Notes: generated by a model from the letters alone, not told the origin. 64,000 bases of DNA from an uncultured Dehalococcoidia bacterium (GCA_951812535.1 CATOSK010000001.1:62001-126000), one strand, 5' to 3'. Shown: positions 34,635 through 43,311, numbered from the stretch's first letter. Numbers and translations are program-made.

Positions 34635-35825
34635 ATGGATGTCACTGATCTGAAATTTCCAACTGACTATCAGCCGGGTTATGCGGAAGCCCGGGCACTT
34701 GCGCCTGAGATTGCGGACAACTACATCGCCCATACGGTCATTGGGGATCCGCTGGCTGAAGCGATGACGGCAGACTTGTGGCAGTTCAGCCCGGATGAGC
34801 AAGAAAAGTTACTCCAGGCAGCTATGGGCAACGATGGTGGCCTAGTTCTTCGTGACGCGCCCGCCTCTTTGCTGACATTTTTTGAACAATCGAAAGCTAT
34901 ACCTGATTGGGTCAACTTCTCAGAATTCAACCCCGGCATCCGAATGTTTCACCGAAACTCCAGGATAATTCTGGTGGCATTCGTCGCAGGGGTTCTCGTC
35001 GAAGGGTTTACCACCAACATCGCCAAATCATTCTTCTTGACCGGGAGGGTGCGTGATCAGGGTGTCAGACGTCTGAGCCAGAACAATCGCCACATGATGG
35101 AGATTTTCCTGCCCGGGGGCCTGGACCGGGATGGAGACGGTTGGAAGCTTTCCGTACGCATCCGGATCGTTCATGCTCGATTAAGGCGCTTGCTCAGGGA
35201 GTCGGGAGAGTGGGATTCCGAAGCTTGGGGGGTGCCGCTCAGTGCGGCGCATCTGGGTTACGCCATTTCAGCTTTTTCGGCAAGGCTGCTGAAGCACATG
35301 AAGACCTTGGGCGCTGACTATAACGATGAGGAGTACGCCAGTTTCATGGCTGTCTGGCGCTACACCGGTTACTTGATGGGCATTCCAGAAAGTATCCTGT
35401 TCCGGGATTCCGATGAAGCCTTGAGACTTTACAACATCGGGCTTTTGTGTGAGCCGTCTGCCCAAATGGAATCCATTGTCATGGCCCATGCTTTAATAAA
35501 CTCCGCTCCGGTAGTGGCCGGAATGACCGATCCCAATGACCGGCGAAGACTGGCCCAGTACGCGTATCGTCTTACCCGAGGTCTCATCGGGGACACTCTT
35601 GCGAATCAACTAGGGTTTCCCAAGGGTTCGTCTTTTGGGGTTGTAGCTCGGTTTCGTGTCGAAGAGCGATTGAATCAAATCCTGCGCAGGTTCAACCCTG
35701 AGTATGGAAGAAAGGCCAATTTCAGCAAGTTCTCCGGCTTGCTTGAGACCTCCCTATATGACGAAACGGGGATCAGCTACCGTTTGCCAGACCACATGCA
35801 CGCCGAACGATCCAGCCACTGGTAG
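34635..35825 (+). CDS. Oxygenase MpaB-family protein (DUF2236, latex-clearing-protein-like)
   Basis: 396 residues from the ATG; a GTG 12 nt earlier abuts the GGGGAGG. The DUF2236 pattern is visible: GDPLAEAMTADL, VLVEGFTTNIAKSFFLTGRV, LSVRIRIVHARLRRLL with a putative haem-binding His, then YAISAFSARLLKHMKTLG and YTGYLMGIPESIL. Members include rubber oxygenase Lcp and the MpaB prenyl-chain-cleaving oxygenase, both haem b enzymes, so an alkene-cleaving role is possible. Composition is clearly lower in GC than neighbouring genes, hinting at transfer. Transcribed after the MMPL transporter with a 93-nt gap. Confidence 0.85.
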   Translation: MDVTDLKFPTDYQPGYAEARALAPEIADNYIAHTVIGDPLAEAMTADLWQFSPDEQEKLLQAAMGNDGGLVLRDAPASLLTFFEQSKAIPDWVNFSEFNPGIRMFHRNSRIILVAFVAGVLVEGFTTNIAKSFFLTGRVRDQGVRRLSQNNRHMMEIFLPGGLDRDGDGWKLSVRIRIVHARLRRLLRESGEWDSEAWGVPLSAAHLGYAISAFSARLLKHMKTLGADYNDEEYASFMAVWRYTGYLMGIPESILFRDSDEALRLYNIGLLCEPSAQMESIVMAHALINSAPVVAGMTDPNDRRRLAQYAYRLTRGLIGDTLANQLGFPKGSSFGVVARFRVEERLNQILRRFNPEYGRKANFSKFSGLLETSLYDETGISYRLPDHMHAERSSHW

Positions 35826-35900
35826 GCGTCCAGGATACTGCTCCGCAGGCGCGGAAACCCTGGTTTGATACTTGACCGCCGCGAGAGAGGTTGAACGGCG

Positions 35901-36344
35901 ATGGCGTTTCTGACAAAGGGCCTCGGCGTGTTGATGATATTGTCCGGCATAGCGGCGATGGTGCTGCTAATGGTCACGCCCCTGTTTCACGATGGGTCGC
36001 CGGATTATCCGGCCTGGCGAGCGTTGAACTACGTGATGGCGGTCATGGTGGCAGCGTCGCTGTTGATCGCCGGCAAATGGAAATACCTACTGCGCAGGTC
36101 GGAACCGGGGAGTGCGTCCACGCTGGACGTAATCCGGGTGAACGCCGTGTTCCTGGGGACCATCGTTTTGACGATGTGGTTCTTCTGGGAATGGTTCTGG
36201 ACATTGAACCCCGAGAGCGAGACTGGAGATGCGGTGACGTCCCACCTGATCTACTTTCCATTGGTGGACGCGTTGTACGTGGTGATTACCCTCACCATCG
36301 GGGGAAGGCTCTGGTGCGAAGCCGGAGGTGAAACGGCCGGTTAA
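35901..36344 (+). CDS. Hypothetical small membrane protein
   Basis: 147 residues with four hydrophobic spans (GLGVLMILSGIAAMVLLMV, NYVMAVMVAASLLIAG, VFLGTIVLTMWFFWEWFW, LVDALYVVITLTIGGRLW). No domain is recognised. It ends 18 nt from the convergent SCP2-like gene. Confidence 0.65.
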   Translation: MAFLTKGLGVLMILSGIAAMVLLMVTPLFHDGSPDYPAWRALNYVMAVMVAASLLIAGKWKYLLRRSEPGSASTLDVIRVNAVFLGTIVLTMWFFWEWFWTLNPESETGDAVTSHLIYFPLVDALYVVITLTIGGRLWCEAGGETAG

Positions 36345-36362
36345 TCCGGGTGAAACCCAGCG

Positions 36363-36815
36363 CTAATCCTCGAACACGGTGTTCAGAGAAGCCGAGGCGT
36401 CGAAGAAATGCTGGAGGCTCTGGTTGACCCGGAAGAAGATGTCGGCCCTCAGCTGGTCTCCGGTGGCGTTCTGGCATATGCCGCCGTCGATCATCAGGTC
36501 GAGGGTGTTGAGGGTGTGGCTCAGGTCCGCCCCGCCGTTGTCCCGGGTGTTGGTCACCAAATCCTGCCATTGCACCGCGGACATCTCTAGGAAGAAGTCG
36601 GCGTCGATGAGATCGTACTCCGTTCCCTCCCGAACGCCGGTGCATTCGAAGGCTTCGAAGGTGATGATGAAGACCTGGTCGTCCACCTTGACGCCCATCA
36701 CGGCGTCGACGTTGCCAAGGCGCCGGAACTCGGGGTCGCTGTTGACGGATTCCTGGAGCTGGCGGAACCACTCGACCGAGGGGAAAAGGAAGGATTCGGC
36801 GCCCTGGGCGCTCAT
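36363..36815 (-). CDS. SCP2-like sterol/lipid-binding-domain protein
   Basis: 150 residues. WFRQLQESVNSDPEFRRLGNVDAVMGVKVDDQVFIITFEAF and DADFFLEMSAVQWQDLV follow the order of the SCP-2 lipid-binding fold (opening helix, sheet, then the D..F.L....W..L helix). The ATG has AGGAGG 6 nt upstream. Last gene of the minus-strand diiron group; it may present a hydrophobic substrate to the oxygenase-like pair or act as a coupling protein. The family call is by pattern only. Confidence 0.6.
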   Translation of the reverse strand: MSAQGAESFLFPSVEWFRQLQESVNSDPEFRRLGNVDAVMGVKVDDQVFIITFEAFECTGVREGTEYDLIDADFFLEMSAVQWQDLVTNTRDNGGADLSHTLNTLDLMIDGGICQNATGDQLRADIFFRVNQSLQHFFDASASLNTVFED

Positions 36816-36883
36816 TGGCTGCCTCCTGGTGATGGTTGGAAATGGGGCGGAATGGGAGGGACGCGCCGAAGGCGAGGTACTGG

Positions 36884-37192
36884 CTACTCCTTGAAGTAGG
36901 GCTCCCCGGTCTCCCTGGCCTCGCTGAAGGGGACCATCTTGTTCATGTGGAAGCCAGGGTCCGAGTCGGGAGGGGCGTTGGCCAGGGCCTGGTCCACCAT
37001 CTTTAAATACCTGGGGTCCAACTGCTCCATCTTGTCCGCCTCGGAGCGCAGGTAGGCGACCCTGGAGATGATGCGTTGCAGCTCCGCCGAGTTGCACAGG
37101 CCGCAGTTGGACGGGTCGGGGGAGCTCATCGAGCGCAGGAACACGCTGTTGACCCCTCCGCAGTAGCGGCAACGGTATTCGTAGATAGGCAC
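36884..37192 (-). CDS. FmdB-type zinc-ribbon protein
   Basis: 102 residues starting VPIYEYRCRYCGG at a GTG 2 nt past the upstream TAG, hence coupled to the diiron-paralogue gene. Two CxxC pairs (CRYCGG and CGLCNS) make an FmdB-type zinc or iron ribbon; the remaining helix-rich 60 residues contain ISRVAYLRSEADKMEQLDPRYLKMVDQALANAPPDSDP. The ribbon could bind Zn or act rubredoxin-like as electron donor, but it lacks the rubredoxin spacing CxxCG..CxxCG with its usual aromatic residues. Part of the four-gene diiron group. Confidence 0.8.
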   Translation of the reverse strand: MPIYEYRCRYCGGVNSVFLRSMSSPDPSNCGLCNSAELQRIISRVAYLRSEADKMEQLDPRYLKMVDQALANAPPDSDPGFHMNKMVPFSEARETGEPYFKE

Positions 37193-37194
37193 GG

Positions 37195-38346
37195 CTATGC
37201 CCCAGCCTCGGCGGGTTCCGCCGGGTCGGGTGATGGCCGGCGCAGGTAGACGGCCAGGTCTGGGGACAGGTTGGCTTCGGTCTTGCCGATTCCAACCCAC
37301 TGCATCCGGGCCAGGTATTCTTCCATGTACCGCTGCTGAAGGTCTTTGACGATCTCCATTCCAGCGGCCATGTTGGACACGCTGCCGCCGAAGATGATGG
37401 CGAGGGCTTCCCACAGGACGGGGTCCCGCATTTCCTGGGAAAGGTCCCGCTCCACGCTTCGCATGAGGTTGTTGAGACCCATGCTGAAACCGGGGTCGCG
37501 GTTTTCGACCGCGTACTTGACGTGGGCCATGCCGTAGGCCAGGTGGCGGGCCTTGTCCTCCATGCACTTGCGGAACATGAACTTCTCGGCGGCGTGGGGG
37601 GCGTAGGCCTCTCCGTAACGGTACAGGAGCAGGGTCAACGGGCCCCGGACGAGGTAGAGGAAGAGGGCAACTTCGGTCCAGCCGCTGCGGGTCTCCATGA
37701 GGCGACGGTTCATCTGGCCGAAGCTTTCCAGCCCCAGGGTGCCGCCGTTGGCGAGGGCACGCTGGCGGAAGACGGAATAGTGACGCCCGGTGTCGAAGAT
37801 CTCGGAGGCGAGGAAGGCCTTCACCTCGTGGTAGGCGTAGTTCATCTTGTGGAGCCACTGGCCGATGACATCGGTCTCAATGGAGGCCTGCTGGGCGAGC
37901 TCGGTGCAGAGCTGGCAGAGGGCCAATTCCAAGTCCCGGGGAAGGGGGGCCAAGCCGTCCCAGGCAACATCGGCGTGGGCCATCCACCGCCGCTGGATGG
38001 CTTCCTCGTAGAGGTCGACGGCGTTGTCGGCCCAGATGTCCACCTTGGAACTGAGGGAGTAGACGTCGGTGCGGGGAACGCCCGGAATGGGGAAGGCTCC
38101 GCGGGGACGGCGGCTCATGTCGGCGCTGTATTCCGGGATGCGGCCGTAGCTGCCCAGGTTCAGGTCCCGCATGGTCAGGCCGTGCTTGCCGGGAGCGGCC
38201 CGGATTCCCCACTCCAGGGTGTCGTTCATCCAGCCCAGGGGCGAGGTGTCGGCGGCAGGGGCTGGAGGAGGATCGACGAAGGGTGCATCTTCGGCGGAAG
38301 CCGGTGTTGCCGCGGTGTCGGGTTGTCGTTCTTCGTCAGAGGCCAC
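37195..38346 (-). CDS. Ferritin-like protein, metal-ligand-deficient paralogue (beta-like subunit)
   Basis: 383 residues. From YSLSSKVDIWADN to HVKYAV it aligns with the adjacent 348-residue gene, without gaps over the first ~110 residues (shared HEVKAFLA/HEVRLALLA and FR.RAL.NGG). Where the sister protein has Glu120, Glu152, Glu203 and Glu233, this one has Ala154, Thr186 (DTGRH), Gly235 and Lys265 (DKARH); only His189 and His268 remain. It therefore probably cannot hold a diiron site and acts as a structural or regulatory subunit. The N-terminal ~35 residues are a Pro/Ala-rich extension. GTG start with AAGGGA; a hairpin terminator lies between it and its sister. Confidence 0.8.
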   Translation of the reverse strand: MASDEERQPDTAATPASAEDAPFVDPPPAPAADTSPLGWMNDTLEWGIRAAPGKHGLTMRDLNLGSYGRIPEYSADMSRRPRGAFPIPGVPRTDVYSLSSKVDIWADNAVDLYEEAIQRRWMAHADVAWDGLAPLPRDLELALCQLCTELAQQASIETDVIGQWLHKMNYAYHEVKAFLASEIFDTGRHYSVFRQRALANGGTLGLESFGQMNRRLMETRSGWTEVALFLYLVRGPLTLLLYRYGEAYAPHAAEKFMFRKCMEDKARHLAYGMAHVKYAVENRDPGFSMGLNNLMRSVERDLSQEMRDPVLWEALAIIFGGSVSNMAAGMEIVKDLQQRYMEEYLARMQWVGIGKTEANLSPDLAVYLRRPSPDPAEPAEAGA

Positions 38347-38401
38347 TACTGTTCCCTTGGGGCGTTGGTTGGATGGTAAAGGCCCTCCGGGGGCAAAACA
38401 A

Positions 38402-38429
38402 GACCTCCCGCATAAGCCGGCGGGAGGTC
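38402..38429 (-). terminator. Intrinsic terminator between the diiron paralogues
   Basis: Perfect 10-bp stem GACCTCCCGC/GCGGGAGGTC with an 8-nt loop, followed on the minus strand by TTGTTTT. It starts 23 nt after the stop of the upstream paralogue, so it should end or attenuate that transcript before the ligand-deficient gene. Confidence 0.75.
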
Positions 38430-38451
38430 CACAGAAGGCATGGTCCGGCTT

Positions 38452-39498
38452 CTAAGCGGCGGCCCGGTAGGCTTCCAACAGTCCGGGGTTGACGCGGCCG
38501 CTTTCGATGCGGTCGTCGAACCCGGCGGACTTGAGCCGCTGGAAGTATTCCTTGACCTGGCGCTGGCGGATGGCCATGAGGATCTTCTGGCCCTCGTCCA
38601 CCTTGTCCTTGCCGCCGCCCAGGAGGACGGCCAGCGCGTCGCTGGTCAACTGGTTGCGGCCAGCGGGATTCTCGCCCCCGGCGCCGGTGGACTGGCGGGC
38701 CTCGCCCTCGTCGAGGTAGGAGTGGATCTCTTCCCTTCGTTCCGGGGTGAACTCGTTCATGTAGCGCAGGTGGAGGACGCCGATGGCGACGTGGCGGGCC
38801 TCGTCCTGGGCGCATCGGCGGTAGATGGCTTTCTCCGCCTCGTTGTAGGCCATCATCTCGCCGAGGCGGAAGAGGGTCAGGACGTTGCCCTCGCCGGTGA
38901 TGTGGAGGCGGGATGAGAGCTCGGTGAACTCGCGGGCGTTGTCGGTGCTGCCGCCGACTACGTCGCTGACGCTGTCGGTCATCCGCATCAGGCCCCCGCC
39001 GTTGGACAGGGCCCGCTTGCGGAAAACGTCCAGATGGCGGGACTCATCCATGACCTGGGCCAGGAGGGCCAGGCGGACCTCATGGTAGTCGGGAGACATG
39101 GTGGAGATGAAACGGCCGGGAACGTCTGAGGCGACGAACTCCACCTGGGTGAAGAAGGTGGCCAACTGGCACTCGGCGGCCTCGATCTCGTCCGGGAGAG
39201 GCTTGATGGTCTCCCAGGGAATGTCGGTGGCGGAACTCCACTGACGGGTGACGAACTCTTGGTAGAGCTTGGTCAGGTTATGGGCCCAGACCTCGCTCTT
39301 GGTGCGGAAGGTGTAGGCTCCGAAGCGGGCGACGTTGTTGCGGGGGATGGAGCCCTGAACCCGCCCAGTGTCGTTGGCGGAGACCTCTTCGACGCTGTCG
39401 GAAGCGACGTTTTCCTCCAACTGGCTCAACCAGGAAAGGTCGAAGCCCTGCTCGCGGGCCTGTTCCCAGTAGGAGGCCCTGTGTTCCACTGTCGCCAT
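38452..39498 (-). CDS. Ferritin-like diiron oxygenase/oxidase (alpha-like subunit)
   Basis: 348 residues of the ferritin/R2 superfamily. Predicted ligand set: Glu120 (TQVEF), Glu152 and His155 (DESRH), Glu203 (GEGN), Glu233 and His236 (DEARH), the spacing of R2-like and monooxygenase alpha subunits. The segment RQWSSATDIPWE is typical of R2-like carboxylate enzymes. It is not a ribonucleotide reductase subunit, as no R1 gene or tyrosine context is evident. Substrate unknown. GGAGGTG lies 6 nt before the ATG and a strong promoter 66 nt upstream. First gene of the group with its degenerate paralogue, a zinc ribbon and an SCP2-like protein. Confidence 0.83.
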   Translation of the reverse strand: MATVEHRASYWEQAREQGFDLSWLSQLEENVASDSVEEVSANDTGRVQGSIPRNNVARFGAYTFRTKSEVWAHNLTKLYQEFVTRQWSSATDIPWETIKPLPDEIEAAECQLATFFTQVEFVASDVPGRFISTMSPDYHEVRLALLAQVMDESRHLDVFRKRALSNGGGLMRMTDSVSDVVGGSTDNAREFTELSSRLHITGEGNVLTLFRLGEMMAYNEAEKAIYRRCAQDEARHVAIGVLHLRYMNEFTPERREEIHSYLDEGEARQSTGAGGENPAGRNQLTSDALAVLLGGGKDKVDEGQKILMAIRQRQVKEYFQRLKSAGFDDRIESGRVNPGLLEAYRAAA

Positions 39499-39563
39499 GC
39501 CTACACCTCCACGGCCGGTGCATCGCTCGTGGTGAGAAATGCGGTGTGCGCCTGTTAGAGTTG

Positions 39564-39592
39564 ATACTAAGGAGGGAGGCCAGGTTTGTCAA
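39564..39592 (-). promoter_or_regulatory. Sigma-70-type promoter of the diiron gene
   Basis: On the minus strand TTGACA, a 17-nt spacer and TAGTAT. A full consensus -35 with ideal spacing, 66 nt before the start codon of the alpha-like gene. Confidence 0.7.
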
Positions 39593-39833
39593 CGAAAGGC
39601 GAGCGAAATGTTTGCCAGGTTCCGGCCGAAATCGCCGGAGAAAAATTTATCTGGTGCATTTTGGTGCTTTTGGGCAGGGACGGAGCAGTGGAGCCAAGGG
39701 GACCGGGGCCGAGGACAGCCATGCCAAGAAAGAAAGGTTAACCTTCTGGCAGCAGGGTTGGAAAGGGGCAAGTGTCAGTAAAGTCCGGCCATCCCCGCTG
39801 CAGCCGTGCGGCTGGCGGGTCCCGTTGTCCCGG
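39593..39833. other. Intergenic stretch between MFS and diiron genes
   Basis: No gene seen. It contains a 12-nt palindrome AAGGTTAACCTT (about 39735-39746), which could be an operator, and a short A/T-rich stretch AGAAAAATTTAT near 39643. Otherwise featureless. Confidence 0.3.
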
Positions 39834-41132
39834 CTATCCGGCGGCGGCTTTGACCGGTCCGGGGGCCTGGACCGGGGCCTGGCCGGGGGGCTTGGCGAAT
39901 AGGATGGCGATGGCGGTCAGGACGCCGAGGCCGGAGAATGAGACGAGGGCAATGTCGTAGCTGCCGGTCAGATCGAACACGATGCCCGCAGCCACGGCTC
40001 CGACGGCCTGCTCAAGGCTGGTGAAGGGCTCGGTGACGCCGCGGATGACTCCCAGGGAACGCCGGCCGTAGTAATCGGCGTAGGCCACGGGCGGGACGGA
40101 GAGCATTCCGCCCACGCCGAACCCGAAGATGGAGGAATAAGCCACGCCCTCCAGGGTGGTGTCGGCGGTGAGGTAGAGCAGGGCAGGACCGGCCACCGCC
40201 AGGGCGACGACGGCCAGGACGTGACGGGGCGGAAACTTTTCCGCGAGCCACCCCCAGAGCAGGCTGCCGGCACCCATGAAGGCGGCGCTGAGGCCGAGGC
40301 CAACGCCGGCCCACCAGGCGCTGAGACCCTGGTCCCGCAGCAGCGCGGCCATGTGGGTGTTGATGCCGGCCTGAACCAGGAACAGGGTGCCGACCCCGGC
40401 GGCCAGGATCCAGAGAGCGGGAGTCCGCATGGCGGCCTTCAGGGTCCAGGCCGGTTCTTCCACCGGCGGAACCTGCGCCCCGGTGTCGCCGATCCGCTCG
40501 GTGTCCCCGTCGGGAAGCAGGCCGATATCCTCGGGGCGCTGGACGATGAGGAGCGTTACAGGGGCGAGAGAGGTGATCCAGACGAGAAGGCCCAGGACGA
40601 TCCACGCCTCACGCCAGCCGGGTCCGGCGATTATCGCCGATGCGATGATGGGAAAAGAGACCAGTCCGATGGAGTGGGAGGCGAACAGCATTCCGTTGGC
40701 CCGTCCCCGCTTGCGGACGAACCAGCGGGACACCACGACGGAAGCGGCGATGGGAATGGGGCTGGCGAAGATGACCCGTCCGACTCCGTAGGCCAGGTAG
40801 AAGGCCACCGGGATGGTGGCCCAGGCCAGGGAGATGGTGGACAATCCGAGGATGAATACGCTGGAGGCCAGCACCACGCGGGCACCGTAGCGGTCCACCA
40901 GCCAGCCCACCGCCGGGGAGACTCCCGATGCGGCGAGGCCGCCGAAGCTGGCGGCACCGGCGATGAGGGTGCGGCTCCATCCCAACTCCTCGGCCAACGG
41001 GAACATGAACACGGCAATGGTGAGGCTGGCGGCGGAGTTGCGGGCCACCTGGGTGCTGGCGGCGGAACAGAGGATGACCCATCCGTAGAAGAAGGGGAGA
41101 CGCTGGGAGAGGTGGCGGGCCGGACGCAACAT
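39834..41132 (-). CDS. Major facilitator superfamily transporter
   Basis: 432 residues, 12 predicted spans. The loop 2-3 motif GWLVDRYGARVV is the MFS signature; FVRKRGRANGM and GWLAEKFPPRHVL are the matching loops of each half. The sequence resembles the oxalate/formate antiporter and monocarboxylate branch, which moves small organic acids. A TTG one codon upstream is less likely than this ATG. Divergent from a ThDP enzyme gene across a 400-nt region with an operator-like inverted repeat. Confidence 0.88.
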   Translation of the reverse strand: MLRPARHLSQRLPFFYGWVILCSAASTQVARNSAASLTIAVFMFPLAEELGWSRTLIAGAASFGGLAASGVSPAVGWLVDRYGARVVLASSVFILGLSTISLAWATIPVAFYLAYGVGRVIFASPIPIAASVVVSRWFVRKRGRANGMLFASHSIGLVSFPIIASAIIAGPGWREAWIVLGLLVWITSLAPVTLLIVQRPEDIGLLPDGDTERIGDTGAQVPPVEEPAWTLKAAMRTPALWILAAGVGTLFLVQAGINTHMAALLRDQGLSAWWAGVGLGLSAAFMGAGSLLWGWLAEKFPPRHVLAVVALAVAGPALLYLTADTTLEGVAYSSIFGFGVGGMLSVPPVAYADYYGRRSLGVIRGVTEPFTSLEQAVGAVAAGIVFDLTGSYDIALVSFSGLGVLTAIAILFAKPPGQAPVQAPGPVKAAAG

Positions 41133-41537
41133 CAAGGCGGTGTTCCGGCGGCGCGGCCGTGAGACGTGAGCTTGCCGACGGGGGGGAGGGTTTCAATGCA
41201 GGTAAGCAAGCGATGTCCTGGAGCGGCTTTCCTCGTTGCGGTTTGGGGTATGGTGGATGGGCACCGGCGCGAGCGACCGGCCCATTGTCTCAGCAACGGG
41301 ATATTGAGACAACCGCCGGGTTGACGTGCCTGCGCGCGAGCCATCGCTGTCCCTACGGGGGGATTCATCTCCCAATTTCCTGAATTTCGGGGGTTGGACT
41401 GGGCATGGGGGACATGCCGCATGATTTCCGGGCGGCTGGTGTGCGTCAATTGCGGCAGGGGTTGATAACCGGTTTTCTGCTATGCTTTTGGCCGGTACTT
41501 CTTGGGAAGACGCCGGTTCCGGCACAGGGGGTCAGAT
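41133..41537. other. Divergent regulatory region between MFS and ThDP genes
   Basis: No convincing gene. Besides the TTGTCTCA/TGAGACAA inverted repeat listed separately, an extended -10-like TGCTATGCT lies at about 41478-41486, 52 nt before the plus-strand start, with TTGATA 13 nt ahead of it. Confidence 0.35.
41285..41312. promoter_or_regulatory. Operator-like inverted repeat
   Basis: Perfect 8-bp arms TTGTCTCA and TGAGACAA separated by 12 nt, centre-to-centre distance 20 nt, i.e. two helical turns, as expected for a dimeric regulator. It is placed between the divergent MFS and ThDP genes. Confidence 0.5.
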
Positions 41538-43226
41538 ATGGCAGTGTTGAGCGGCGGAGAGGCGCTGGTAAAGTCGCTGGTCAATGAGGGCGTTGAAGTC
41601 GTCTTCGGGATTCCGGGAGTCCAGATTTACGGAATCGTGGCGGCCCTGCGGGACGAACCTGGCATCCGCATGATTACCACCCGGCACGAGCAGGCTACCA
41701 CCTACATGGCAGACGGGTATGCCCGAGCGTCGGGGAAGCCCGGTGTGGCCCTGGTGGTGCCCGGGGCCGGGCTCTACAACGCCGCTGCCGGACTGGCCAA
41801 CGCCTATGCCCGCTCGATTCCGGTGCTGGTGATAGCTGGTCAGATTCCTCGGGGAATGATCGGCAAGAACCTGGGAGCCGTTCATGAAATTCTGGACCAG
41901 CCGAGCGTCGTCCGCCCGGTGACCAAGTGGCAGCGGATGTTGATGAGGCCCCGTGAGGTCCCGCCCGCCGTTTCCGAAGCCTTCCGGCAAATGCGGAGCG
42001 GGCGTCCGCGTCCGGCGCTTCTCGAGCTGCCGCCGGAAGTCGGGGTGGAGCGGGAGGAAGTGCAATTGAGAGGGCCGGCCCGGGTGTCCCGCGTGGTGCC
42101 CAGCCCAGACCTGCTCCGTGAGGCGGCAGGGGTAATCTCCCGGGCCCAGTTGCCGGTGATATTCGCCGGGGGAGGAGTGGCCCGGTCCGATGGGGAAGAA
42201 GCCCTGGCGAGGTTGGCCGAAGCGACCAACATTCCGGTTGTAACTTCCAACGGAGGCAAGGGGACCATGCCGGACGGCCACCCGCTGTGTTACGGGTCGT
42301 GTTTCAGTCCCCGGGGCGAGCGGCAGGAAATGAACCAACTTTTCGACGTCATGCAGTCCGCGGATGTGGTCATTGGGATCGGTACGCGGTTTTCCCTGGG
42401 CAATCCAGCGGGGGAAGGGTCGACGCTGGTCAACATCAATATCGAGGAAACCGACCTGTACCGGGTGCAGGCCAACATCATTCCACTCCACGGCGACGCC
42501 AGGGCGACATTGGAAGCGCTGCTTCCCCACCTGCTGGAGGAGAACTCGGGGGACCGCTCGTCTCCGGCTGAGGCGGTCGAGGCGGCCAGGAATCTTATCG
42601 CCTACTACGACATCCGGTTGCGGGAGCCCCAGTATCCGGTCGTCGAGGCGATGCGGACGGGGATTCCTGACAATGCGTTTACAGCCTGGGACATCACCCA
42701 GTTCGGCTACTATGCGCGGACTCACTGGCAGGTAAAGCACCCGAAGACCTATATTGATTCCGGGTACTCGTTCAACCTTGGCTATGCTTTCCCGACAGCC
42801 TTGGGGGCCAAGGTTGCCCGGCCGGACCGGCCGGTGGTCTGCATTACCGGGGACGGCGGTTTCATGTTCAACGCCTCGGAGCTATCCACGGCGGTGAAAT
42901 ATGGGATCAACGTTGTCACCGTTGTCTTCCGGAACGATTCCTACGGCAATGTGGCGCGAGACCTGGAGGAGGTGTTCTCGGGGGCCTACGAGACGGACCT
43001 GCACAACCCGGATTTCGTCAAGTTCGCCGAATCATTCGGCGCGGTGGGATTGAGGGCCGGGGACCCCCTGGAGTTGGAAACCCTGATTCCCGAAGCCCTG
43101 GCGCTCCAGGCGCCGGTGGTGATAGACGTGCCTTTCGGAGAAATGCCCATTCCCCGCGCGCCCCAAATGGCCCCGTTTTATGTCCTGCCCTGGACGATGC
43201 CCCAGGAAGGGATGATTCCCTCGTGA
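41538..43226 (+). CDS. Thiamine-diphosphate-dependent enzyme (acetolactate synthase large-subunit-like)
   Basis: 562 residues with the three-domain layout of the acetohydroxyacid synthase/benzoylformate decarboxylase family. The activating Glu is in RHEQATTYMADGYAR (about residue 50). The ThDP/Mg site GDGGFMFNASELSTAVKYGINVVTVVFRND (GDG...N) is near 437-465. PGAGLYNAAAGLANAY fits the family. No IlvN small subunit is nearby and an isolated organic-acid transporter is divergent, so a catabolic decarboxylase or carboligase role is as likely as branched-chain synthesis. The start has AGGGGG at about 7 nt. Confidence 0.87.
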   Translation: MAVLSGGEALVKSLVNEGVEVVFGIPGVQIYGIVAALRDEPGIRMITTRHEQATTYMADGYARASGKPGVALVVPGAGLYNAAAGLANAYARSIPVLVIAGQIPRGMIGKNLGAVHEILDQPSVVRPVTKWQRMLMRPREVPPAVSEAFRQMRSGRPRPALLELPPEVGVEREEVQLRGPARVSRVVPSPDLLREAAGVISRAQLPVIFAGGGVARSDGEEALARLAEATNIPVVTSNGGKGTMPDGHPLCYGSCFSPRGERQEMNQLFDVMQSADVVIGIGTRFSLGNPAGEGSTLVNINIEETDLYRVQANIIPLHGDARATLEALLPHLLEENSGDRSSPAEAVEAARNLIAYYDIRLREPQYPVVEAMRTGIPDNAFTAWDITQFGYYARTHWQVKHPKTYIDSGYSFNLGYAFPTALGAKVARPDRPVVCITGDGGFMFNASELSTAVKYGINVVTVVFRNDSYGNVARDLEEVFSGAYETDLHNPDFVKFAESFGAVGLRAGDPLELETLIPEALALQAPVVIDVPFGEMPIPRAPQMAPFYVLPWTMPQEGMIPS

Positions 43227-43279
43227 AGGCGGCGAGAATCAGGGATTGCGCTCCCGAGGGAAAACGCGCCGCGGAGTTG

Positions 43280-43311
43280 TGGTCCGCCCGAGTGGGCGGC
43301 GGAGCGGACCA
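43280..43311 (+). terminator. Inverted repeat after the ThDP gene (possible terminator)
   Basis: TGGTCCGC and GCGGACCA arms of 8 bp enclose a smaller CGCCC/GGGCG hairpin. There is no T-tract, so termination is uncertain. Confidence 0.35.

Noticed and set aside
41538..43226. Acetolactate synthase of branched-chain amino acid synthesis (ilvB)
   Set aside because: No ilvN, ilvC or leu genes nearby; only the broader ThDP family call is supported.
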